64,000 nucleotides of DNA. Source: Halictus rubicundus (taxonomy: Eukaryota; Arthropoda; Insecta; Hymenoptera; Halictidae). Positions 46,835-58,729 of the stretch are shown piece by piece. Both the position numbers and the translations under genes were made by a program. The first letter of the stretch is position 1. Each line of letters begins with the position of its first letter. Location: NCBI RefSeq assembly GCF_050948215.1, contig NC_135150.1, positions 18,765,943 through 18,829,942 of the forward strand, given 5' to 3'. The notes under the pieces were generated by a model. That model ran no database searches. It had not been told where the DNA came from and was given only the letters and a program-made list of their open reading frames with translations.

Positions 46835-47300
46835 TGCAGCATCCACGTATTCTGCTAAAAAAACAAATTCTTTCCGGCCGAGCAATGGACAAACTTTCCC
46901 GTAGAATTTGCATCGCACGAATTAGACGATAAGTTCGAAGCTGAACAAAGTACGTTCCTTAAGTTTGACCTCAAATTTGCAGCACGCAATTCACATATTC
47001 TGCTAAAAAAAAAAAAAACAAATTCCCTGCGGTCGAGCAATGGACAAACTTCTCCGTAGAATTTGCATCGCACGAATTAGACGATAAGTTCGAAACTGAA
47101 CAAAGTACGTTCCATAGAATCGTTTTGGAACGCACCGAATCTGTTTAGGCAACTTGAAATTTTACAAACAAGGTGTAATCTCTCTCTTCAATCTCCGGGA
47201 CGGGTAAGCTTCGGTTGACATTGCTACGAAGCAGAATTTGTATCGCGTAAATTAGGCGATAAGGAACGACACTGTTCGAGGTAGGAAAAATTACGTTCCG
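46835..47300. repeat. Diverged tandem repeat, 145-175-bp unit
   Basis: CGAGCAATGGACAAACTT, GTAGAATTTGCATCGCACGA and ATTAGACGATAAGTTCGAA appear at about 46880-46945 and again at about 47030-47090 (period 145). A third, more diverged copy lies at about 47231-47295 and a fourth fragment (GTATCGTGGAAATTAGGCGA) at about 47816. Confidence 0.85.
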
Positions 47301-47616
47301 TGGTATCAACAACAAAAAAAAACATATTTTGACACGCGGTTCTCAATCTGTTCCATTCTTTACCACAGATCAATTGCTTAGAAGAAAATGGAAAAACATG
47401 AAATATCGCGGGCACGAAATACAGTGATTACTAAACTTCGGATGTTTACGCAATTTTCAATTTCTGTCGGCAAATTTTAGGAAAGTGGAAACAAATGACT
47501 TCTAATTTTCAGTACTAGTGACATTTGTAGATCTGTGATAAATAAAAATCGTACTAAATTCTGTGGAATTTTATGTTATAGCATTTTCTGAAAATTTCCA
47601 GAAGCGATAAATGCAG

Positions 47617-47760
47617 TCTAGCGATTACTCTACTAGTCGCCACTAATCATCCCCACTGCCTCGGACGCCGAGGAGTGTAAACATAACACGGCTCGGGTAC
47701 GTCTCCTGGACGATACACGACGCTGGCAAGACCCGTGTTGTTGACATGTATCGAGTATTC
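47617..47760 (+). mobile_element. Family A mariner-like MITE, copy 8 (internally deleted)
   Basis: GCGATTACTCTACTAGTCGC start, then ATCCCCACTG jumps directly to CCTCGGACGCCGAGGAGTG, losing the central palindrome. The rest of the core to GTTGTTGACATGTATCGAGT then ATTC is intact. The left breakpoint coincides with that of copy 1 at 5487. Confidence 0.85.
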
Positions 47761-50700
47761 TCTCGTTTCCAGCTTTGGGGTAGACAAACTCCTAGACTGC
47801 GGTGTGAATTGGAATGTGTATCGTGGAAATTAGGCGATAAGAAGCGCGCGAAGAGGCAACGATCGAGGCAGGACAAAGTGCGTTCGCAGGCCAAGCAAGG
47901 AACATTTGGGAACGCGGTGGAAGAGGTAAAATTCGAGTTGGCGTTGTTATCGTTGCACGGGAGCGATATCATCGACGTGTGCCGAGGCAACGGTGAACAA
48001 TACGGGCCTGCGACACAGTGTCGGGCGGCATTGTCGATCGCCGGAGGCAGCGAGTTTCCCGGAAAAGCCTGACAAAAGCCGCGCAGCTGGAAAAACCCGG
48101 GAGCGGTCGTCCAGATAAGACGAATATCTTGGGGCGTTGGGGCGAGCGAGGCGGCAATCTCGATAAATCGTAGGTGGAAGAAGCTCCGGAGAGCCGCTTA
48201 AAACATTTACGCGTTAATAAAATACATTTCTCCGTTACAGCGGGGCGATAAATCGGGCGGAGCACCTCGGCGAACCAGCCGCGGAGTACACTAAACGATC
48301 TACTAAGAGCCCGTTGGAATATGAAATATCGTTTTTCTACCGGACGGATTTTACGATCCGGCAGCGGCCCGAAGATTTAATTGGGCGCCGTTTCTGAACC
48401 ATCGGGAACGAGATCCCACCGCTCTCTGCTTGCACTAATGGCAATCCCCGCGGCGAACGCTGCCAATCGAACCGATCCGAGCGCACACACCGGTGATTTG
48501 CGAGCGTAGAACAATCGTCGCAATCCTCGACGATTAACCCTTCAACCGGATCATCTGTGCACGACCGTGAAAATACTCAGGTCAGAAGACATTTGGGATA
48601 ATCGTCGCGAAACTTATGAATATCTCCGTGCAAAGTGTTAATGAATATTTATATCCTGAGCGCTCGTTCTAGTTGCGAACTTCGCGCGGAAGTAGAATAA
48701 TCGATGCATTGTCTAGCAATGGTTCTGCCGATCATTGCCGCCAATTTGACCTCTTGGTCGCGAGGTTCTTCGGCTGTCCCATTTGCTATTTTAAACTGCG
48801 TCGTTCTTCAATGTTGTTTGCGAGAAATGTCGATGGATTATCGGTTTTGATTAACATTTCTCACAGTACTCGATGTCGCGAAAGTGCCGAGACAGAATGA
48901 ACAGCGAATATTTGAAAGTGAAATCGACAGTGGAATGCAAGAATTTAATTCTCATTTAACCACCGTGTCGTACAGGCGACTTGGAAGATTTTTATTTTGC
49001 ATGGAGATGCACAGGTTAATTATATTAATTCCTTTCGAACTGAGATGTAATTATTGTAACGGCCCACGTCCGTTTCGAACAATCAACGACGCACCGAGCG
49101 TGAAATTCCGCGAGCAATAGCTAACATTGGAATTGAGCGCGCTGGCGTAATAAAAGTTCTACTATCTCCGAAACTAACGGGTTTTCGGTATAAATAGGTA
49201 AATCATTGTTTACGGGAAACGACGTGCTTCCATTTGAAAAAATAATGTTGACCTCGATATGTCTTCTACACCTCCACCCACGAACGAACTAGTATCACAA
49301 ATAATTTCAAAAATATTCGAGAAGATAGATTTAAATCGGACATCCTTTAAGTACGCAGCAGAGTGCAACGGGATCAAAAACCAAGTCCCATTCGGGGGCC
49401 ATTGAGACTGAAAATAAACTAAACCACGATTCTATTGTTCGACTATCAATGTTCAAACATCGGAGCGAGTGTAGGTACATAATAAACATAGATTCCCTCC
49501 ATCTCCCGGGAGAGTACTAACGACAAAGAACAGAAGGGGTTAAGGACCAGCTGGAAAAAGTGGGAACGATTCATCCGCGAGCGAACGGCAGCAATTTACG
49601 TTAATTTGGACATCAGAGCACGGACGGCAGACAGTACTAGACCGCTTACTCGTACGGTGGTGAGCCCGCGATGCACAGAAATTCACCTATTTGTACCTTC
49701 CCCGGTGTAAAAGCAGACTACCGTGCGGCAAACGGATGGCGAGACGCTTTCGCGCGGCAGCGTGGGCAAAGTGGAAAATAAAAACAGTTGCTTGAGAACG
49801 TTGAGCGATGATTGCAGTTCAGAAGAGGAGCTAGAGAGAAAGAGAGAGAGAAAGACTAGGTAGGAGGACACGATATAGTCGAGTGAAACAGATTCGCGAA
49901 GATTGAGCGGGAAAGATATACGGTCGGGCCAAGGCGGAAGGGTTTCCTGCGACTGTGTCGAGTGGATTTCGGGTGACTGAGATTCGGAGAATGCACACGT
50001 GCTCGTCGGAGAAAGAGAGAGCTAGATGTGCGCGACTGGCTGTGAACGTTCCGAGGATAAGATTGCATTGTCTACCCAGCTGAGACGTCGTTCCGTGTTT
50101 CGGCGTTGCGTCGTCCCATTGTTGCGTTTCCAAATAATATTTCCCATTCGAAAAACGCGCCAGGTTACGCGGCGTGTATCCATGACAAAAAAGAAAGAGA
50201 TACCTACGAGATTGTTCTCTTTCGCGAGAAGAGACAAGTTCATCGAACGTTCCAGGAAATCTTTCAAGTTTTCGGGTGGGTGGAATTTTACACCGGTAAG
50301 TAGGAGAACCAGCGACGAAAGAGTACAAGGGGGAGAGAATGGGTCTCGCGTCTCCGTTCAGAGGGGAAGAGCGACGAGAGGAGAGAGGGAGAGGCACAGA
50401 AAGCCGGCTGTTCGTTTCGAGTGGCTATTTCGTCGCCGTGGCGCGTTCCGAGCGCACCCGCATGTCGGAAGTATCGGGAATATTAGCATATCGCGTGCGC
50501 TTTCGCCGAGGTTATCAAAGACACTCGGTGCGCTTCGCACGAGAGCTGCGCACAGGAGCTACCGGGCCCGGCCTGCCTGTCAGGCGTCTATTTGTCAGCG
50601 GAGGGGGGGATGGGGGTCCCGATAAAGAGCCGCTTCTAACACGGACCCCATTCGATAACAGAACCCGTCGATGGAACGCGAATCCTCCGATTTCTAACTT

Positions 50701-50957
50701 TCCGTGACATTCTGAATAACACACCATTCCGTACTTGGGATGTCATCATTTTTTTCGCGTCCTTCCAATGTTCCATTTTGCTAAAAAAAAATTGTACAGA
50801 ACACTCTTAACAACGAGCTGTTAGCTATCAAATTTGTGACAATATCCTTTCACTAATAAAGATTTGAAAGATTGTTGAATTTGTGATGTCTTCAAATGAG
50901 TAGAGTACTTTGATCATTGTTTTCCTTTCTGTTCGAAATTCTTTTTTTAGAACAGTG
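47761..50957. other. No supportable gene
   Basis: TTAACCCTTCAACCGG at 48534 and GTGCAAAGTGTTAA ending 48641 may be a 108-bp TTAA element. The 188-codon minus frame (49831-50397) and the overlapping 199-codon plus frame (50026-50625) cancel each other. The minus one ends in Ser/Leu repeats from a GA tract. Confidence 0.4.
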
Positions 50958-51206
50958 TTAACCCTTTGCACTCGAGTGGTGACTCTGAAGCACCACCAGA
51001 AATTGTTGTGGCATTATTTCAAAGGAATTACAAAAAATATTACAAAATATTTGTTACATTACAAAATTTGTATTTAATAGATCGCTAAACATTTAAATAT
51101 TATATGTGGAAATCGGATCAGTTTCGTACGGATAAAATGAAAATATTCCAAGACGGAAGAAAAATTTAGTTTTGGAATGTAAATAGCGCCGAGTGCAAAA
51201 GGTTAA
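50958..51206 (-). mobile_element. Family B TTAA MITE, copy 5
   Basis: TTAACCCTTTGCACTCGAG left, GCCGAGTGCAAAAGGTTAA right. Nearly identical to copy 4 through the interior. Hairpin AGTGGTG-ACTCTGAAG-CACCACC at 50975-50997; the outermost pair is a wobble pair when read on the minus strand. Confidence 0.92.
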
Positions 51207-52824
51207 TACCGAGCTACGTGCTCGTAAAATTTTTAGCAATGTCGTTCCATTAACAACGCGTTTAAAAATTGTTCAATGTAACGATTTCCTAGGATTGTCT
51301 TCCAGGAAACGTTAGTCGCGACTTGCTTCGGCATTACCAACTCTGAATACCAGAACAGACAGATAACCCACAAAAATAAATAGAAAAGAATATATCTGAT
51401 TTACAGAAGAAGCTGCGAACGAAAAATACCAGAAGAGTCTAAAAGTGTGATCAGTCGCCGGGTTTCGAAAGAGTCATGAGACGTGGATTTCATAGCATGA
51501 AATCTTGATGAACCTTTTCGGACGCGAGGGTCGAAGCGCCGTTGGGATCGATTCCCGGAATTTTTGGAATGCAGACCGAGGTTCATTCGATTTGCACAAA
51601 CGGCGAGCAACTGCGACGCACTCCGGTAACCGAGTGATCGTGAAAGCGCGAGCATGAGCTGTCGGTTGGTCGCGCGTGCAACCGCCAGGGAAAGCTACGA
51701 CCGCGGCTATGAGCGGCGGTTGAGTTCGATCGTGTCACGTCCGTCTCAATTAACAGTTGTTCATTAAGGCAATTACCGGCTGAACTAAGAGAAACGGGGT
51801 GGGGGGCGTGGTTACGCGTGCGTTCGTCCTGGCGGAGGTTTAGGTCTAATACCAGCTGAACCTCGGCCTTTAGACTTTTGCAATAAATATCACCGGAGCT
51901 ATTTTTCTTAGCCGCTGGCGTTTTTATTATACACCAGCTCGACAATGTTTGATTGCTTGCGGTAATCACGGCCCCGGAGAAAAAACCAGACGGAAAAAGG
52001 GACCGCGATCGATTCTTTCAGAATCGTCGTTTCTGCTCGCAGCGAGCCAACTCTCGGTGCTTTCAGATTCACCTGCTCCTAATCACCGGTTTTTTTCGAT
52101 TCTCCAACGTGTCGTCCGCTGTGTCCTACAGCATATGTCCTACATGCACGAGCACATTTATTTTTCCAGCTTCGATTTCCTTAACTAAACCGCTTCGATC
52201 TTGCGCGAGCTATTTGTGGACGGCGGTTTGGCAGTGAACGCGATAAACATAGCTCGAAAGCAAATGTTGTACACTGTACGACTCGCTCGGGGATCGCAGC
52301 ATCTTATGAAAGAAGCTCGCGGAACTGTTCAGCGAGTAACACTCGACCCTCTCGCGAAAATTGCATCGATTTAGCGCAACGATTTTCGAGAACGTCGATA
52401 AGTAAATTAAAATCGGAGTTGAACGCTTTCTACTCGACAGACCTCTGCAGTCGGCAACTCGGATGTTCCTTTCGAAAGCGCATGAAAAGATTGCTGAGGC
52501 GAAATCTGTATCGATATAATTTCATACCAAATTTGAACGGAGTAATTTTTCTATATAACGAATTTAGAAGTCTTCGAGAGCGAAGGTAACGACTAACCTG
52601 GTAAACCGAGAAGTCCAAAGCAATTCGCGCAGAAACGAACGACGAGCTAAGATTTATGACAGCAATTTCACCGGGATCACGAGGAGATTCGGTGTGGCTG
52701 CAGAAGAATGAATGTTTAAACGCAGCGGAACGAGCGTTCGCGTGTGAATCGCGCATGCATATTAGCGCGCGCGATGAAAACGTAATAACAGTAATAATAA
52801 CAAGGTTCCGACGGCGAATAACGC

Positions 52825-52866
<42 letters not shown>

Positions 52867-54774
52867 CCGGGTTTCTGTCGAGACTTTTTAACGACATCGC
52901 CGCCGCGCAAAGAGAGTTCCCCACGTGCGATTAGTATTCCGCGACGGAGATCGAGTTGCGCTGTTATCGGGGAAAAATCCCGGCGAAGTTTCGCCGCGGC
53001 GAAAGCCACCCGGCGACGGCCGGATTAGGCGAACTCGCGTGGACGTTTTCGCGCGAGAAAACCCGGGGCCCGGGGAGTCTCTTTCGGGCTCGTTCTCGTT
53101 TCTTCCTTTAATCACGGCGCTCTTCCCCGTCCTTCTCCCTCCTGCCGATTCGTGGCCCTCGTTCATCCCTCTCCGGTCTTCTTCAAGGGTGAATCGACGA
53201 ACCGCGAAGACACCCGAGAACCAATTTTTTTCCCTCCCTGCGAGAATACTTTTCGAGCCACTCACCCCTTCGCCCCTCTCTGGCAATCGGGAACTCGGTG
53301 TATTTCTACTTCTCTCTTTTTCTTTTTTTTTCTTTCTTGTTGTATTTTGATTTTGATATTTATAGCGGAAATGCGCGGACCGTGCCCCGTTGCACATCGA
53401 CTGATTTGCGGTCGCCGACAGACCGGCCTCTCTCTGCCGTTTTTGCATTCGAGTGCTGCAGCACGAAAAGTATCCGTTTACCGGAACGCCACGATCCAAC
53501 CATTCTTTCCGACCCTTTTTTGTTATTGTTTTTTTAATTAGTTCCCGTGGCCGCCGTGTCGCGGCTGCGTACAATCGTGCGCAGCTGGGACATACATCGA
53601 TAAACGATCGTTTGCGGGGAACGCGACAAGGTATTGAAACGTGGTCCAAGTTTTTCCGAGACTTTTCTCGCTCGAACAGTGTGGAAAATGTTCACTCGTC
53701 ACGAAAGATCGAACGACGAGCTTTGCATTCGGTTTTAGCGAGCCAAGCGAATTTTTCGCTTTTACTCGGCAATGGAATATACATACACAGTGTGTAACGC
53801 AGTGGACATTTGATTTATCCACCGTAAATGCGTTTGTTATGGAAGGTATGCGTTCCTCTAGGAAATATGGATTTCGCCGGTGACATTCGACCAGCCGTAA
53901 TTCGTAACAGGGAAATAGTTTTACAAAACGGGAAATATTGGCTAGAAGTGAAATGTTTGATACACAATTTTCCGACGATGCTGGAATTTGCAGCGAAACG
54001 GCAGACGATACAAGATTTTATCCAAGCTTCACAGTGAAATCATTTCGGTCCGTTTCGTTCGACTGGCTTCCCCCGCCTAATAACGTACACTAATCATTCA
54101 TAGCACTGTATAAATCGCTGGAAAATTTTAATGGCACGCAGAACCACCTATGTCCAAACAGTGGAAGCTTTCGCGTACCCCCGGCACATAATAATTATAA
54201 TTAATATTGCAAAGAGGGATTTATATTTAGCGGAGATCGTACACACAGGCCGTCCCAACGGAAATAGATCACCCGGTTATCGGCGTCTTTGTTGTTCAAG
54301 GTGGAAGAAGCGAGTTTCACAGCGCGGGGGTGGTAAATGGTTCAAAGGGTGGCGAGGCGACGCGTCGTTTTTCCTTTGGAGAACGGATCGGGGTCGCCGA
54401 ACTTCCCGGCGACGAAAGTTACACGCTCTTGGACCGACTTTCAGTCGAGGAGGACGATCGTCTGTGATCGAGCATGATTTGGCTTCCGTTTCCCACAAAT
54501 TTCACGGTCGCTCCTTCATAAAACGCCGGGTAATTTCGAAATTTCGAAAGTGTCGAAACTCTAAAATCCCGGGCACGTGTCTTAACGTTACAGGTGTCTA
54601 ATATCTGTACTGTGTTCGAATTATGCTTCTTGTAATCACTGTGTACTCATATTACAAATACTACAAAAATCATAGTGTACGATGATCATTAACAGTTACG
54701 CTAAAAATCAATAGGTGCGATTTAGTGGATAGATTAGAAGAAGAAGGTCAATGTATTAGTTTCAGCTGGCATAA
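51207..54774. other. No supportable gene
   Basis: The longest non-repeat frame of the window lies here (253 codons, minus, 52888-53649). It is Arg/Lys/Ser-rich, overlaps plus frames of 141 and 129 codons, and has no recognisable domain. I treat it as chance in CpG-rich DNA. GA tract at 52826-52862. Confidence 0.4.
52826..52862. repeat. (GA)n microsatellite
   Basis: Pure GA run of about 37 bp. Confidence 0.95.
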
Positions 54775-54853
54775 ACCGTTTAAGTTAGGCTCCTATGTCT
54801 TGCAATTGATGCAAACAAGTGTTGTATTACACGAAGACCCACAGTCTAGTAAT
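54775..54853 (+). repeat. Right-end fragment of a family G MITE
   Basis: GGCTCCTATGTCTTGCAATT..TTGTATTACACGAAGACCCA then CAGTCTAG matches the right end at the window start and at 19403. The left end was not found. Confidence 0.45.
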
Positions 54854-56662
54854 TATAATATATGGTACGTGTTCAGTATGAAGCTTTCAAGTTCCCTTTC
54901 TGATATAATACTACCAAACTTCCTAACAAACTCCACAACCGGAGTAAACACTGAGAGGGTAAATAATACTGGAAGTTATACAGAAAAATAGTTGAAGAAA
55001 TGAAGACTCGAATGGAGATAAAACATTCAGAAAATCAAATTTTGTTGTTCTCATGCAACTGGAATTTACTCTCGGGGTCTGCCTCGCGTTGGAATCAATT
55101 TGAGAAGAAGCTCAGGCTCGGTGGAGTGTTTCTGCAGTAAAAATCGAAGAGTAGTCGATAGGTGGTTAATCGATCCGTCCAGTGAACGTTTGATATAATT
55201 CGCGGGACAATATCGGGCACGATGCTCCGGAAGAATGGTGGCAAAGCTCGCCGGAAACGGCGTGTCCGCTCGCTCGCTCGCTCTCGGCGAGGAGAGGAGA
55301 GAGTTTTCCGCGCGGCGCGGCGCCTCGGCGAAACCGTTCAACTATTTCTGCGGCGCTTGTTGCCGATAATTAGCCGGTCCGTAACCGATCCTCCCCGCAG
55401 CCACATTTTCCCTTCATTTATCGGGGGTGGATGCGGACTTAAATCAGGACGCGTGTTATTCGAGGTTGAAGCGAGTTACTCGATTATATCTGCTCGGATG
55501 TATCCGCGGGAGTGGGGGGGGGGGGGGGGCTCTCTCGCTCGCTCTGCGCGTTGTACGCGCATATGCACGCTCCTGACCTAATACAGTTAGTATACTCGAG
55601 AGCGCGCACACAGAGCGAGCGGGTATAGCGAGTATATGGCCGGCGGAGTGCGGCCGCGCGCGAGCCCATTAGCACGACGAAACTTTAATATTTAATAGCG
55701 TAACTTTTTATTGGACGCTCAGCGAAAAATAATCGAATAGCCTGTATGTAACAGATAGCGATGCCCCACCAGCCACCGCCGCCGACGTTCAAAGCCCGAG
55801 CATAGCCAGCGATCCACTGGTTTCGTTACAGCATCGACACGGCGGAGAAAAGATCGATCCCCAGGATCGAGAACGTGTTGTGTGTGCTAGGATGATGAAG
55901 CCACCGATATCCCGGCGACCGCCGCAGAGCATGAACGCGACCACCTTGCGTCCCGCTCGAATTTCACGGTGCAAATACCTCCGCCGAACACTGCAGACGC
56001 TGGTTCAAAGTTCTCCCCCCTCCCATTCCCCCTCCCTCCCTGCTCACCCATTCCAATCTCTAATTGCTTCGGGACAAAAACGCCGGCCGATAAAGCACGG
56101 TCACCGATCCACGAATCCCCGTAAACCAACCCCGCAGAGATCTACTCGTGTATCCATTGATCGCGAAACCACGATTCGCCCTTCTTCCAATGTCTCCGTC
56201 GTCAAAGAAGATAGTCCGATGATTAGACCGTATTATGGAGAACCCGGAGAGAAATGTTGCTTTCACCGACCGGCAGACTCTTTGTGAAGGTAGAATACAA
56301 TTTACAGGCGGCGATGTTTTGCGCGGATCGAGAGGATACCGTGCTGAATGGTGGGGTTTTGCGACCCTTTAAATTCATGACGAAAGATTGAATGACGTTG
56401 GTTTAAAGGTGTACGTGCACGAGGGATGTTTATGTTTTCGGCCGGTGCGAGGTTTGAGCTGCTAATTTGCGCGGTTGATAACTCGTGTCCTTGCTCGGCC
56501 GCATAAACGATCGATAAGAGCGAATCCTCGTAATTGCTTTCGACATCAGCCAGACCTAGCGCCGCAACGGTGAAAATTGTCTAATGATGCTTGGAGCATA
56601 GATAAGAACGAAAAATGTTACACAAAATGCAAATGCCGAACTAATGGTTCGCTGTTCACGGT
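54854..56662. other. No gene seen; GC-rich with long G run
   Basis: 17-bp G run at 55513-55529. Frames at 55222-55581 and 55880-56287 overlap minus-strand frames and look random. Confidence 0.45.
55513..55529. repeat. 17-bp G run
   Basis: Uninterrupted G tract followed by CTCTCTCGCTCGCTC. Confidence 0.93.
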
Positions 56663-56861
56663 TTAACGCTGAACCTACCAAGCCGAAAACGTGTAAAAGT
56701 CAAACGTCTTGTAGAAAGAAGAAGATTGAATTTACTTAAACTTTGTACGATTTTTATTATAATGTGTGCTTCAATAAAGAAATCGATTCAATAATTTCCT
56801 GTGAAAACGTTTTTATAATTTCAATAACCGGTCATAATGACCGTGGTAGGTTTACTGTTAA
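56663..56861 (+). mobile_element. Family D TTAA MITE, single copy
   Basis: TTAACGCTGAACCTACCA left and TGGTAGGTTTACTGTTAA right are inverted partners with TTAA edges. The subterminal palindrome CGGTCAT-A-ATGACCG lies at 56829-56843. 199 bp. Unlike the 36.5 and 41.7 kb loci it is not followed by a TTAACACTA-type element. Confidence 0.87.
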
Positions 56862-57038
56862 AATAGACCTAGACCCAGATTTTCGACGTAGACTGTTTAA
56901 CAATTTCCTTGAATGTACAACGGAATGAAACACGTAAAAAATTACGTACAACGCTAAACCGAGTGAAGAAATGGTTGTCGATTCCACTCGAACCTGCGTC
57001 AACTGAGCTAGAGTGATATTTAGGATTAATCACCGCTT

Positions 57039-57253
57039 TACAGTGATTACTCGGTATATGTCGCCAACGTTTGGATGATAAACGTCGCGGAATTATCCCC
57101 ACTACCGCGGGATACACTCCGTCAGGGGCTAAGGAGCTCGAGAGGCCCCGGACGCCGAGGAGTGTAAACATAACACGGCTGGAGTATGTCTCCTGGACGA
57201 TACACGACGCTGGTAAGACCCGTGTTGTTGACAAATATCGAGCATTCACTGTA
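57039..57253 (+). mobile_element. Family A mariner-like MITE, copy 9, best-preserved ends
   Basis: The left end TACAGTGATTACTCGGTATA and the right end, read inverted, TACAGTGAATGCTCGATATT agree over most of 24 bp. TA at each edge fits a TA target, as used by Tc1/mariner elements. The full core is present (central palindrome region, CTCCTGGACGATACACGACG, GTGTTGTTGACAAATATCGA). 215 bp, non-coding. Confidence 0.92.
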
Positions 57254-58729
57254 TTTATCAATTTTTTGAAACACAATTCGGAGGTATTTCTTTTAGTCTC
57301 TCTGCTGTGCCTAATGTAACAATTGTTAATTCAATAGCCAGAAGAGTAAACGACGCTTCTGATACTCTGCGTCAATATGGACCCAGGCCGCGTCGTGGAA
57401 GGGTTAAAGAACATACTTGTAGCACCTGAAGAGTCTAACTACGAGAGAAAAGTAGACGAAGCTGTCTTTTAACGAGTAATTAGAATTGGAAAGTGGACGA
57501 AGAATGAAAACTAAATGAATGAGATTAAGAACTGAATTTCAGCGAATTCGTAGCCCGAGTGAAAGAAATACGGAAAAAATAGAATACAAAGGAGGATTGT
57601 ATTGTTCTGCAACGCGAATATTAGGATTGACAAGCCCGCGACCCGAATTGTGGCTAGGAATTAAATCAGGCTAATGAAACAGCTAAATTTCCAGCAACTG
57701 TCAACTCGAGTCAAAGAAAGATGGAACGCCGAGCCGGCCGCAAAGGACGAGCGCATTGTTTTGCCACGGGAATATCAGGAGTGACAACCCGGCAACTCTG
57801 ATTGGAACTAGAAATACATAGGATCGAGATAATTAATGAAGCTGAAATTCGAGCAACTCGAGCCGAAGAAAGATGGAGAACCGGACCGGTCGGAACGGAC
57901 GAGTGGACGGAAAATGCGAGTCTCAAGAGCGATTGTGTGCCGGTTGGAGATAGTGTCTCGCAGTTTCATCGTCGACAGAACGTTGTCCTGTGCGTGACAG
58001 CATCGCGGAGCTATTTACTATAACAAAGCCTGTAACGAGCGGAGTTTCGCCGGTAATTCGATCGACGTGCCATTGCCCGATCCGAAACAATGCGTAACGC
58101 GCAACAGATTGAAAACGTCCCACAGGATACGCGTAGGTACGTGTAGGTACTATGGTACTCGCTTCCGAAATCGACTGGAGTTCCGCGGATCCCTCGACAC
58201 GTTATACAGGCGAACAAAGTTTCAGCCAGACGAATTTTTAAACAGAAAATAAACGCGGCAAGACGAGAACTGTCTCCTCGAAGACAAATCGTCGTTCGTT
58301 ACGGATCGTTAATACACGGCAGGAGGTTCATTAGCACAATACTCCTCGTTATTCGTTTCGAGAGCCGTCAGGTGTTTCCGCTCGAGCCTGTAAATTCTCG
58401 GTGACCGTCGGGTACCGTCGTCGCGATCGCCGCGCAAAACGCATTATAAATAACGCGGGCCGCGGGCCGCGGGTACCGAAACTCTGAATGAATCGGTTTT
58501 TGTCTAGGCCGATGAGTGCATCGGCCAGGAATCTCGTCGGCGTATAAATACCGCGGGCGACGATGTTATCGGGAGGGTACATCCGGGTGAACGCTACCCG
58601 CCAAACCAGGAAGCGACCGGAGGACCGTGTCCTCTAAACCATAGAGCGCGTCCTGGATTTTCAAGCGGGTCAGTTACATTCGGAAAGAAAAAAAACCCTC
58701 CGAGACCAACAAGTTTCGAGCAACCTAGT
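57254..58729. other. No gene seen; small hairpin and TATA-like word at 58507-58550
   Basis: Mixed DNA, GC-rich at 58370-58620. GGCCGATG-AGTG-CATCGGCC (58507-58526) is followed by TATAAATA (58543-58550). No exon was recognised beside it. Confidence 0.4.

Noticed and set aside
49831..50625. 188-codon minus and 199-codon plus frames overlapping
   Set aside because: They occupy the same DNA, the minus one ends in Ser/Leu repeats, and neither has a motif or splice context.
52888..53649. 253-codon minus frame, the longest outside the CT-repeat-driven frames
   Set aside because: Arg/Lys/Ser-rich random composition, overlapped by plus frames of 129-141 codons, no domain; expected in CpG-rich DNA.
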